In this document: in pieces, positions 9,860 through 16,382 of the stretch
Layout: the number at the start of each line of letters is the position of its first letter
Position numbering within the stretch: position 1 is the stretch's first letter
DNA from: Acidovorax sp. KKS102
GTDB taxonomy: Bacteria > Pseudomonadota > Gammaproteobacteria > Burkholderiales > Burkholderiaceae_C
DNA length: 64,000 nucleotides
NCBI RefSeq assembly: GCF_000302535.1
Contig: NC_018708.1
Span: 1,364,001 to 1,428,000 of the forward strand
Direction: 5' to 3'
The notes under the pieces: generated by a model
What the model saw: only the letters and a program-made list of their open reading frames with translations
Database searches by the model: none
Told to the model about the DNA's origin: nothing
Translations under genes and position numbers: made by a program

Positions 9860-10203
9860 TCCATGTCAAGCGGACAGGTTTCGCAAGTGATCGGTCCACG
9901 GCGAGGTCACGGCTGAACAGCTGCTCACCCGGGATTACACCGCCAAGGCGGTCGGTGACTTAGCAATGTCCGGTATCCGCTTTAACGGACATTCAAACGC
10001 TCAGTTTGAACGACAGCAACCAGCCTAAACCTGACCCCACAACTTTGGTATCGCCTTCGCATATCCCCTCAGGCCAATCGTTGGCTTCTCAGAATCTCCG
10101 TGAGCGCTTACTGCAAACCTCCCACGAACTCCCGGCAAAAATGAGGCGGATCTAGCTGGTTGGGAGAATTTTCAAGTTGACAAAATGTCTCGCGAATTCG
10201 CTG
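9860..10203. other. Intergenic stretch between the czc promoter and integrase 3' end
   Basis: No convincing gene. Two perfect small inverted repeats lie next to each other: TGTCCG/CGGACA (9967-9972, 9986-9991) and TTCAAAC/GTTTGAA (9992-9998, 10004-10010). On the plus strand the frame EVTAEQLLTRDYTAKAVGDL...QQPA, ending near 10026, reads like protein but has no start, so it may be the tail of a lost gene. The hairpins may end integrase transcription. Confidence 0.35.
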
Positions 10204-11433
10204 TCAAATCGGGCTTTCTGATGCAATTCCTAAAGACAGCTTGCCAGATACGAATGCTGCCCAAGCATTCATAACCTCTCGTCGTTGTTCCAACAAATCG
10301 GTGCGATGGTAGGCCGCTTCGACTTTATCTTTGATGGTGTGGGCCAAGGACCGCTCGGCCAGATCTCGTGAGTAGCCCATCTCGCTGCACCAATCCCGAA
10401 AGCTGGACCGAAACCCATGGGTCGTCGCGACTCTTCCTGGCGTGTCGCTCCGTGCTTTCAGCTTTCGAAGTAGTGAAGTCAGAGCCATATCCGAGAGCTC
10501 AACCCGATCACGAATCGACGGAAAGACAAGGTTCTCATGTTGGCCCTTCTGCCTTTCAATTAACGTCATTGCACGTGGGGAGAGGGGAAGGCGATGGGGA
10601 AGCTTTGCTTTCATTCGCTCCGCAGGAATCGTCCATACTTTGTTCTTCAGATCAAGCTCGCTCCAGCGCATTCCTCGTGCTTCCCCTGAGCGACTGGCCG
10701 TCAAGATTACAAACTCAAGCATTGTGCGCGTCACCTCTGGTCGAGTGCTTTGCCAGAGGTGTTCCTGCACAAACTTCGGAATCTCGCGCCATGGCATAGC
10801 TGGATGATGCTGAGTTCGTACAGCCTTGCCTGGCTGCTGCGCGAGCAGGTGTCCAACAACGTCAACTGGGTTTGATTGACAGTATCCGTGAGCCCAACCC
10901 CAAGCAATCACAGCGTGAATGCGCTGTTTGACCCGGCTAGCAGTTTCTGCCTTTGTGAGCCAGATGGGTTTCAGGACCTCTGCAACATCGCCAGGTTGGA
11001 TTTCATGAAGAAATTTCCCTCCAAGCCGCGGGAAGACGTACTCCTCCAAGGTGTTGATCCATTGGCGGCCATGCTTTGGGTTTTTCCAGCCAGGAAGAAG
11101 GTCACCGTGCAGATTCAAAGCTGCCTCTTTGAACGTGGGAATCTTGGGCTTGTCTTCTAGCTTTGCCTTTTCCTCCAGAGGATCCTTGCCCTCCGCTAGT
11201 GCAATACGCATGGCGGTCGCACGCTTGCCTACTTCGGCGATGCTGATCTCCGGGTAAGAACCCAAGCCCGCGTTTCGACGTTTGCCCGACACGGGGCTTA
11301 CGTATCGGAGGACCCACTTTCCATGGCCCTTCAGGTTGGAAGGATGTAGTGCCAATCCGGTCACGCTTCCATGGGGAATGGCGGTGTCAGAGGGTTTGAT
11401 GTTCCTGGCTTTGGTATCGGTAATGGTGGCCAT
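10204..11433 (-). CDS. P4-type tyrosine integrase of the metal island
   Basis: 409 residues from ATG 11433 (MATITDTKARNIKP). N-terminal DUF4102 DNA-binding domain (KWVLRYVSPVSGKRRNAGLGSYP), SAM-like core-binding domain, and C-terminal catalytic domain with R in TASRSGEARGM, HGFRSSFRDW, LAHTIKDKVE and the nucleophile tyrosine in EAAYHRTD. It performs site-specific integration and excision, usually at tRNA 3' ends. Upstream in-frame ATGs (to 11472) are possible; none has a clear ribosome-binding site. It reads inward from the island's right border. Confidence 0.88.
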   Translation of the reverse strand: MATITDTKARNIKPSDTAIPHGSVTGLALHPSNLKGHGKWVLRYVSPVSGKRRNAGLGSYPEISIAEVGKRATAMRIALAEGKDPLEEKAKLEDKPKIPTFKEAALNLHGDLLPGWKNPKHGRQWINTLEEYVFPRLGGKFLHEIQPGDVAEVLKPIWLTKAETASRVKQRIHAVIAWGWAHGYCQSNPVDVVGHLLAQQPGKAVRTQHHPAMPWREIPKFVQEHLWQSTRPEVTRTMLEFVILTASRSGEARGMRWSELDLKNKVWTIPAERMKAKLPHRLPLSPRAMTLIERQKGQHENLVFPSIRDRVELSDMALTSLLRKLKARSDTPGRVATTHGFRSSFRDWCSEMGYSRDLAERSLAHTIKDKVEAAYHRTDLLEQRREVMNAWAAFVSGKLSLGIASESPI

Positions 11434-11587
11434 TGGAGTTGCGTTCCGGTATGCCATCCAGTATGCCATCAAGCAATTGCTGCTGTTGGATGTCTTTAGA
11501 TTGATTTGGATAAATATCTATACAAAACAAAGACTTGCAGGAATTTTATAGATGTCATTAGTTATCATTGAATCTCAATCAGGCAGA

Positions 11588-11601
11588 CACCCTCTCCGCC
11601 A
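11588..11601 (+). other. tRNA 3'-end fragment, probable attachment site
   Basis: CACCCTCTCCGCCA reads as the last acceptor-stem strand (CCCTCTCC), discriminator G and CCA of a serine-type (or selenocysteine) tRNA. No cloverleaf precedes it, so only a fragment is present, as left by integrative elements that use a tRNA 3' end. It lies ~155 bases outside the integrase start. Confidence 0.5.
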
Positions 11602-11637
11602 GGATTAGGTCCACTACGGTGCGCTACCATCCACTAA

Positions 11638-11672
11638 AACCCCGCTCCCCATAGGGCAGCGGGGTTTTTTTT
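11638..11672. terminator. Intrinsic terminator between the two elements
   Basis: Perfect 9-bp stem AACCCCGCT/AGCGGGGTT followed by eight T on the plus strand. It separates the two integrase genes. Confidence 0.75.
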
Positions 11673-11716
11673 GTCCATTTGCGTCCGATACCGTCCGGAT
11701 GTATCCGCGATCTGCA

Positions 11717-11740
11717 GGGGGCACAATTGGGGGCATAAAT
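11717..11740 (+). repeat. Left direct repeat (attL candidate) of the second element
   Basis: 24 bases that recur with two mismatches at 21578-21601; shared core TTGGGGGCATAAAT. It lies 38 bases before the integrase start, the expected place for an attachment site. Confidence 0.6.
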
Positions 11741-11774
11741 CGGGCTTTTCCGATGCCCCCAAAAATGTGCCCCC
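11717..11774. promoter_or_regulatory. Dyad in front of the second integrase gene
   Basis: The left repeat (11717-11736) is mirrored at 11753-11774 by an inverted copy, so GGGGGCA modules face each other ahead of the integrase ATG. It may be the integrase arm-binding site or an operator by which the integrase controls its own gene. No sigma-70 promoter is obvious in it. Confidence 0.45.
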
Positions 11775-11777
11775 AAG

Positions 11778-13001
11778 ATGCCCCTGACCGACACAGCGTG
11801 CAAGAAGGCCACTTGCCCCGAAGGACGCCCCAGCGTTCGCCTGGCCGATGAAAAAGCCCTCTACCTGGAGGTGACTGCAGCAGGCGGGAAATACTGGCGC
11901 TGGAAGTACCGCTACGGCGGCAAAGAAAAGCGCCTGGCCTTGGGGGTCTATCCCGATGTGACATTGGCGCAGGCCCGTGAAGCGCGTGACCAGGCACGCA
12001 AGGTGCTGGCCGGTGGCGATGACCCTGGCCAGCTCAAGCGCGATGCCAAGATGACCAGCGCAGTCCACCAGGCCAACACCTTCGAGGCTGTGGCCCGCGT
12101 GTGGTGGGAGCACTGGCGGGACGGTAAGAGCGAGCGGCACGCCGCCTATGCCATCAAGCGCCTGGAGGCTGACGCCTTCCCCGTGCTGGGTGCGCGGCCC
12201 ATCGCCAACATCACAGCCAAAGACCTGACCCGCATGGCTAAGGCTGTGCAAGATCGTGGCGCAATCGACCTGGCGCACCGGGTACTGCAGATGGCGGGCC
12301 AGGTGATGCGCTACGCCGTGGCGCACGACCTGATCGAGCGCAATCCGGCCACCGATGTGAAACCCAGCGACACCCTCAGGAGCCGCAGGAAAGAGAACTA
12401 CGCCCGCCTGGGTGAAAAGGAGTTGCCGGAGCTGCTGCGCAAGATCGAGGCGTACCAGGGCGGGCCTTACACGCGCCTGGCCATGCAGTTGATGGCCCTG
12501 ACGTTCGTGCGCACGACCGAGCTGATCGCCGCGCGCTGGGCAGAGTTTGACCTGCAGGCCGCAGAGTGGCGCATTCCACCCGAGCGCATGAAGATGAAAA
12601 CCCCTCACATCGTGCCCCTGTCGCCGCAGGCCGTGGAGGTGTTGAAGGTGCTGCATACCCTCTCGGGTGGGCGGGCGCTGCTGTTTCCTGGCGAGCGCGA
12701 CCACGACAAGCCCATGAGCAACAACACCATTTTGAAGGCGCTGGAACGCATGGGCTACAAGGGCCGCATGACGGGCCACGGGTTTCGGGGCATGGCGTCC
12801 ACCATCCTGCATGAGCAGGGTTATGCGCACCACGCCATTGAGCTGCAGCTGGCCCACCAGGAGCGCAACGAAGTGAGCGCAGCCTACAACCACGCCCTGT
12901 ACCTGAAAGAGCGGCGCGTGATGATGTGCGACTGGGCGAACCACCTGGACAAGCTGCGCCGTGGTGCTGATGTGATCCCGCTGGCACAGCGTACAGGATG
13001 A
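11778..13001 (+). CDS. P4-type tyrosine integrase of the second element
   Basis: 407 residues. DUF4102 domain at the N-terminus (YWRWKYRYGGKEKRLALGVYP), core-binding domain, and catalytic domain with R in FVRTTELIAARW, HGFRGMAST, LAHQERNEV and tyrosine in SAAYNHALYL. All catalytic residues are present. It differs clearly from the first integrase, so the two elements are independent arrivals. The start ATG follows the dyad directly and has no strong ribosome-binding site, suggesting low expression. Confidence 0.9.
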   Translation: MPLTDTACKKATCPEGRPSVRLADEKALYLEVTAAGGKYWRWKYRYGGKEKRLALGVYPDVTLAQAREARDQARKVLAGGDDPGQLKRDAKMTSAVHQANTFEAVARVWWEHWRDGKSERHAAYAIKRLEADAFPVLGARPIANITAKDLTRMAKAVQDRGAIDLAHRVLQMAGQVMRYAVAHDLIERNPATDVKPSDTLRSRRKENYARLGEKELPELLRKIEAYQGGPYTRLAMQLMALTFVRTTELIAARWAEFDLQAAEWRIPPERMKMKTPHIVPLSPQAVEVLKVLHTLSGGRALLFPGERDHDKPMSNNTILKALERMGYKGRMTGHGFRGMASTILHEQGYAHHAIELQLAHQERNEVSAAYNHALYLKERRVMMCDWANHLDKLRRGADVIPLAQRTG

Positions 13002-13008
13002 AAAGCGC

Positions 13009-13039
13009 TTGACAGTGCTGGCGCAGCGCATGCCATAAT
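13009..13039 (+). promoter_or_regulatory. Sigma-70-like promoter of the small-ORF operon
   Basis: TTGACA (13009-13014) and CATAAT (13034-13039) with a 19-base spacer; predicted transcription start near 13046, exactly where a string of hairpins begins. The perfect -35 compensates for the long spacer. Confidence 0.55.
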
Positions 13040-13045
13040 CCGCGC

Positions 13046-13115
13046 AACCCGAAAGGGCCGGTGCTTGAAAACACCTTTAGACAAGCGGTGCAACCTCCCC
13101 GTCAGTGAGGTTTTG
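13046..13115 (+). ncRNA. C4-like antisense RNA candidate
   Basis: About 70 nt directly after the promoter: a CCC-GAAA-GGG tetraloop hairpin, GGTG/CACC stem, and a 6-bp AACCTC/GAGGTT hairpin followed by TTTTG that could end the RNA. Two or three blocks (TTGAAAACAC 13065-13074, GACAAG 13080-13085, GTGC 13088-13091) are complementary, in matching order, to GTGTTTTCAA (13211-13220), CTTGTC (13203-13208) and GCAC (13197-13200) in the leader of the next gene. This layout copies the C4 RNA of phages P1/P7/P4-like elements, which blocks translation of the operon downstream. Assignment to C4 is by architecture only. Confidence 0.5.
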
Positions 13116-13288
13116 TCACGTCTGGATTTCAGCGAATACGGCGCTACGCCGTGTTTCATGGTTTCGGGCGGGATGGCTGGAGCGGTAACGCCCGGCGCAC
13201 GACTTGTCTCGTGTTTTCAACATCCCGTCCACCCTCTGCGCTTGAAAACGTGGCGGGTGGTTTCAGTCTCGACAAGGAGCATGAAACC
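13116..13288 (+). promoter_or_regulatory. Structured leader, target of the antisense RNA
   Basis: No gene. Contains ACGGCG-CTA-CGCCGT hairpin (13138-13152), long-range GGGCGGGATG/CATCCCGTCC pairing (around 13166-13230) and CCACCC/GGGTGG (13229-13234, 13255-13260). TTGAAAAC at 13242-13249 can pair with the same GTTTTCAA (13213-13220) that the upstream RNA would bind, so two folds are mutually exclusive. AAGGAG at 13274-13279 serves the first small ORF. Confidence 0.45.
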
Positions 13289-13543
13289 ATGTCCATGGTG
13301 ATCCACCTGGCCAGCCGCTGCGCTGCGCCTTCACTGCCTGCAATAGGCACCCCCGACCCCATCCAGCACTTTGCCGACGCGCACAACGCGCTGGCGATGG
13401 CCCTGCACTACTTGCGCCAGCCCGGCGATGCCAACGTGGCCGGGGCCACGCGCAAAGCAGTGCAGGCCCTGGCCGCGCTGCGCCGCCTGAATGTCCCGCA
13501 GCAGGACATTCAACAAGTCAACCCACAAGGGGGCCAGGTATGA
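13289..13543 (+). CDS. Small element protein, unknown (84 aa)
   Basis: Starts at ATG 13289 (MSMVIHLASRC), 9 bases after AAGGAG; an ATG at 13281 in another frame would give only MKPCPW. Contains an Ala/Leu-rich helical segment FADAHNALAMALHYLRQPGD and RKAVQALAALRRL. No family recognised. First gene under the C4-like leader, so in a place where P1-type systems keep the translation-coupled control gene. Its stop overlaps the next start (ATGA). Confidence 0.6.
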   Translation: MSMVIHLASRCAAPSLPAIGTPDPIQHFADAHNALAMALHYLRQPGDANVAGATRKAVQALAALRRLNVPQQDIQQVNPQGGQV

Positions 13544-13782
13544 CCGGCATTGCTTTTAAAAACATTCCTTGCGGTCGCGATTCTTTCTACCTGCGCCATG
13601 CATCGGCGGTGGTGGATGCAGAGCACCAAGTGACCATCGGTGCAACCCGTCACGGCGATGCGATTCAGTTGAACCTCAGCGACAACATGCTGGAAAGCCA
13701 CTTGCTCTTCACGGCACAACAGGCGCGGGCGGTCGCGGCTGAGCTGCTGGCCTGTGCTGATGCGCTGCAAGGGAGGGCTTGA
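13540..13782 (+). CDS. Small element protein, unknown (80 aa)
   Basis: Overlaps the previous gene by ATGA, so translated with it. MTGIAFKNIPCGRDSFYLRH..., with a segment VTIGATRHGDAIQLNLSDNM and a helical end FTAQQARAVAAELLACADAL. It looks like a small single-domain alpha/beta protein. No family recognised. Confidence 0.6.
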   Translation: MTGIAFKNIPCGRDSFYLRHASAVVDAEHQVTIGATRHGDAIQLNLSDNMLESHLLFTAQQARAVAAELLACADALQGRA

Positions 13783-13785
13783 GTC

Positions 13786-14094
13786 ATGGAAAAGCGTGTT
13801 TTCTGCCCTGCGCAGCAAGATGCATTGCTCGGGGAGATTGCTCAAGCCTGCGATCAAATTTCAGCGCTGGCTTTCCACATAAGCGATGCGCACGGCGACG
13901 CCGACTTGGTTGATGCACTGGCATCAGCTGTGTCGCTTATGTCGGCCCGTGCTGGGTGGTGCTCAGAGATTGCAAGAACTTTTGCTGCAGGACCGCTGCA
14001 CGGCAATCAAGACGCAGCGCTCCAAAGCGCGGTCTACTGGATGCTTCCAGAGCGCTGCCGTCCCGCCCAAGCCGATGTGCAGATGGAGGGTTGA
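13786..14094 (+). CDS. Small helical element protein, paralog A (102 aa)
   Basis: Starts 3 bases after the previous stop. Helical, with the segment LLGEIAQACDQISALAFHIS and DLVDALASAVSLMSARAGWCSEIA. The next gene shows the same spacing of L-EI, LA--I, D, A-AV-L, R-GW, so the two are likely an old tandem duplication. Function unknown. Confidence 0.6.
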   Translation: MEKRVFCPAQQDALLGEIAQACDQISALAFHISDAHGDADLVDALASAVSLMSARAGWCSEIARTFAAGPLHGNQDAALQSAVYWMLPERCRPAQADVQMEG

Positions 14095-14097
14095 ACC

Positions 14098-14397
14098 ATG
14101 AACAGTTTCAACCAAAGCCAGCACGTTGCCATGCTTGATGAAATCTCTGTGGCCGCAGCGGGGGTAGTGGAATTGGCGCGAATGATTCAGGGCCTGTGTG
14201 GCGGCGAACTGGATAACGATGTGCTTGCTGCCGCTGTAGCACTGACTGGGCAGCGTATTGGGTGGATGGCCGACGCGGCAGTCAAGGCGCACCATGGCTT
14301 GCTGCCTGACGCCACGGTGGCCGACTCATGGAACATGCCAGTGATGGTGCTTGCCGAAGGTTGCGGCAATGCAGATCAAGGGCGGGCCGTGTCATGA
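14098..14397 (+). CDS. Small helical element protein, paralog B (99 aa)
   Basis: Starts 3 bases after paralog A. MLDEISVAAAGVVELARMIQ and NDVLAAAVALTGQRIGWMADAA line up with paralog A. The stop overlaps the next start (ATGA). Function unknown; small paired helical proteins in this position may be regulators or anti-host factors, but nothing in the sequence proves it. Confidence 0.6.
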   Translation: MNSFNQSQHVAMLDEISVAAAGVVELARMIQGLCGGELDNDVLAAAVALTGQRIGWMADAAVKAHHGLLPDATVADSWNMPVMVLAEGCGNADQGRAVS

Positions 14398-14678
14398 GTA
14401 GCGCACGCTATCCATCGCAGTCGCACGACATGCAAAGCAGCCTTGCAGAACTGCGAAACATCGTTGGGCTGGTGGTGTTTGCCATCAATGCCCAGCGCGT
14501 GATGCAGTCAATCGACGTGGTGTCTGACGGCAGCCCGCGCGTACGTGCTGCGCCCGGCGATTTCATCAACGATCACCGCCAATTGATGGAATGCCCGGAC
14601 TCCGCTTTTGAGGTTCTGTGCGGGGTTTACGAACGCCTTGATGAATTGGTGTCCATTGCTGCGGGTGCTGATCTCTAG
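14394..14678 (+). CDS. Small element protein, unknown (94 aa)
   Basis: Start ATG 14394 within the ATGA overlap with paralog B. MSSARYPSQSHDMQSSLAEL then LVVFAINAQRVMQSIDVVSD. Last gene of the overlapping small-ORF run; followed by a 257-base gap with a hairpin. No family recognised. Confidence 0.55.
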   Translation: MSSARYPSQSHDMQSSLAELRNIVGLVVFAINAQRVMQSIDVVSDGSPRVRAAPGDFINDHRQLMECPDSAFEVLCGVYERLDELVSIAAGADL

Positions 14679-14831
14679 CTCAGTCGCCCTAGATCCGCCA
14701 TCGGTTCTCTTCGAATCCATGAGGACAAAAGTTGTGACAGTTTTTCCGGGAAATGGCACAGCTGCCTAGGCAGAGTTGCGGGCAGTTGGCGCCGTCCCTT
14801 GGTTTCGATTGGACTCATGTGTACAAAAAAA

Positions 14832-14858
14832 GTCTCATTTCACCCCTGTAAATGAGAC
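14832..14858. promoter_or_regulatory. 9-bp hairpin between small ORFs and the AlpA gene
   Basis: Perfect inverted repeat GTCTCATTT/AAATGAGAC with a 9-base loop, ~80 bases before the regulator gene. It has no T-tract, so an operator or RNA control element is more likely than a terminator. The rest of the gap (14679-14935) shows no gene. Confidence 0.4.
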
Positions 14859-14935
14859 AGCTTGATCGGCAGAGTGGAGTTGTCCGATCGGTTGAGCGAC
14901 GCGGTCGGGCGGTCGAACAACTTCGAGGAAAAGGT

Positions 14936-15142
14936 ATGTCAAATCAACTAGCAGACCAGCCGCGCAGCATGTTGCGCATTGAACAGGTCATGGAGCGCAT
15001 TCAGCGCGGGCGGTCATGGATTTGGGAGGCGGTGCGCCGTGGGGAGTTCCCTGCACCGCGCAGGCTCTCGCCACGCTGTACCCGCTGGGATAGTGCTTCA
15101 GTAGACCAATGGATTGAGCAGCAGCTAAAAGAGGTGTTGTGA
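14936..15142 (+). CDS. AlpA-family regulator / excisionase-like protein
   Basis: 68 residues from ATG 14936, preceded by GAGGAAAAGG. MLRIEQVMERIQRGRSWIWEAVRRGEFPAPRRLSPRCTRWDSASVDQW (read in pieces) is the AlpA winged-HTH pattern: -I--V----G-S---I---V--G-FP-P-----R---W----V--W. Such proteins control excision or early genes in P4-like elements and satellites. Its stop overlaps the next start. Confidence 0.85.
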   Translation: MSNQLADQPRSMLRIEQVMERIQRGRSWIWEAVRRGEFPAPRRLSPRCTRWDSASVDQWIEQQLKEVL

Positions 15143-15441
15143 TGACGGGCAGCACTGTCGATAAGGCCGCGCTGGCAGCAGCTGCAGCAGCCGCTCGCAC
15201 GTTGAGCCAAGCCTGCGACTTTGCGGCACTGCACGCCACGGCAAAGCCGCTGTTCCAGAAAACCATGCGTAGGCGCGGCTCCAAGCCGGTTTTGGTGCGA
15301 GTGGACTGGCCGGGCGTCATGTCTGTGTTTGACCCCTCCACCGGCGAATGCCTTGCGCGTTCGGAGGTGGGGGCGGTGTACCAGCTTGAGCCGGGGTTTG
15401 CTGCTGGTGCGTTCCGCCCCCGCAACGAAGGATTGAAATGA
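15142..15441 (+). CDS. Hypothetical protein before the primase gene (99 aa)
   Basis: ATG 15142 overlaps the AlpA stop (TGATG); an in-frame GTG at 15139 is an alternative. Ala-rich N-terminus, then RRRGSKPVLVRVDWPGVMSV and FRPRNEGLK. Its end overlaps the primase start (ATGA). Conserved position between AlpA and primase in related elements is my recollection; function unknown. Confidence 0.6.
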   Translation: MTGSTVDKAALAAAAAAARTLSQACDFAALHATAKPLFQKTMRRRGSKPVLVRVDWPGVMSVFDPSTGECLARSEVGAVYQLEPGFAAGAFRPRNEGLK

Positions 15442-16382
15442 ATCAAACCAAAGAAAAAGCCGCCGGGGTGGTACCAACACCCGAGGCGGCTATCCAGAAA
15501 ACAGACCGTGTGATTATTGTCGGCAACCTGGGCCGCGTCAATGCAGCAGAGCAAGGAGCTTCGATGCTGCAGGCCATGCAGATGGCGGGGCTGGCCCCCG
15601 CCAAAGCGCTTGACCTGGTGCCCGATGGCAAGCTGCGCCGCTATCGCGTTGAGGGTGACAAGTCCGGTAGCACCAATGGCTGGTATGTGCTGCACAGCCA
15701 CCCCATCCTGGCAGGTGCTTTTGGCAGCTGGAAAACCGGCGAATCACACAACTGGCACGAGGTGCGCGCCAAGCCGCCCACGCAGGCAGAGCGCGACGCG
15801 CTGCGAAAGCACCTGCAGGCCGCGCACGCGGCTCGGGTGGTTGAGCAAGGCCGCGTGCATGCTGAGGCTCAGGCGAAGGCTGCGCGTTTGTGGGGGCAGG
15901 CACGGCCAGCTACCAATGCGCACCCGTATCTGCAACGCAAGCGCATCGGCGCCATTGGCATCAGGCAGCTGCGCGACATGCTGCTGATACCGGCGCGGGA
16001 TGCGGCCGGCACGCTGCACACGATGCAGTTCATTTCGCCGGACGGCAGCAAGCGCTTTCTGTCGGGTGGGCGCATTGCGGGCTGTTACTACGCCATGGGG
16101 CGGCCTGCTGGCAGCCTGCTGCTGTGTGAAGGCTACGCCACGGCGGCGACGGTGTTTCAGGCCACGGGCGAGGCCACGGCTGTGGCATTCAACGCGGGCA
16201 ACCTGCCCACCGTGGCGCGGGCGCTGCGGGCGAAGTTTCCGCGCCTGCGTATCGTGGTGTGTGCCGACAACGATGCGGCCACGCCTGGCAATCCGGGCTT
16301 GACCAAGGCCACCGAAGCGGCGCGGGCGGTGGGTGGCTTTGTGGCGGTGCCTCGCTTTGAGGGGATGCGCCATGGTGTCTGA
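15438..16382 (+). CDS. Toprim-domain primase-like protein
   Basis: 314 residues. The N-terminal half carries GSWKTGESHNWHEVRAKPPT; a linker RPATNAHPYLQRKRIGAIGI typical of P4/phage toprim primases follows; then the toprim core LLLCEGYATAATVF (catalytic Glu) and RIVVCADNDAATPG (DxD-type). It would prime replication of the excised element. It ends abruptly at VAVPRFEGMRHGV, before the usual DFNDL closing motif, which is found at the start of the next gene. Confidence 0.85.
   Translation: MNQTKEKAAGVVPTPEAAIQKTDRVIIVGNLGRVNAAEQGASMLQAMQMAGLAPAKALDLVPDGKLRRYRVEGDKSGSTNGWYVLHSHPILAGAFGSWKTGESHNWHEVRAKPPTQAERDALRKHLQAAHAARVVEQGRVHAEAQAKAARLWGQARPATNAHPYLQRKRIGAIGIRQLRDMLLIPARDAAGTLHTMQFISPDGSKRFLSGGRIAGCYYAMGRPAGSLLLCEGYATAATVFQATGEATAVAFNAGNLPTVARALRAKFPRLRIVVCADNDAATPGNPGLTKATEAARAVGGFVAVPRFEGMRHGV

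Larger units (their letters stand above)
1..11601. mobile_element. Heavy-metal resistance genomic island, right part
   Basis: Inferred island. The left end lies outside the window. Contents are metal and oxyanion resistance genes (chromate-associated remnants, czc-type efflux cluster) and a P4-type tyrosine integrase at the right end reading inward. Just outside the integrase start lies a tRNA 3'-end-like sequence, the usual attachment site of this integrase class. To the right begins a second element with its own integrase. The border call depends on the 14-base match only. Confidence 0.5.

Noticed and set aside
11634-13031. Long minus-strand ORF (465 codons) opposite the second integrase
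   Set aside because: Antisense shadow of a clear integrase gene in high-GC DNA.
13065-13301. 78-codon ORF over the leader of the small-ORF operon
   Set aside because: It overlaps the hairpins and the AAGGAG site of the real gene; composition is not protein-like. A 6-codon MKPCPW from ATG 13281 has its start only 1 base after the Shine-Dalgarno.
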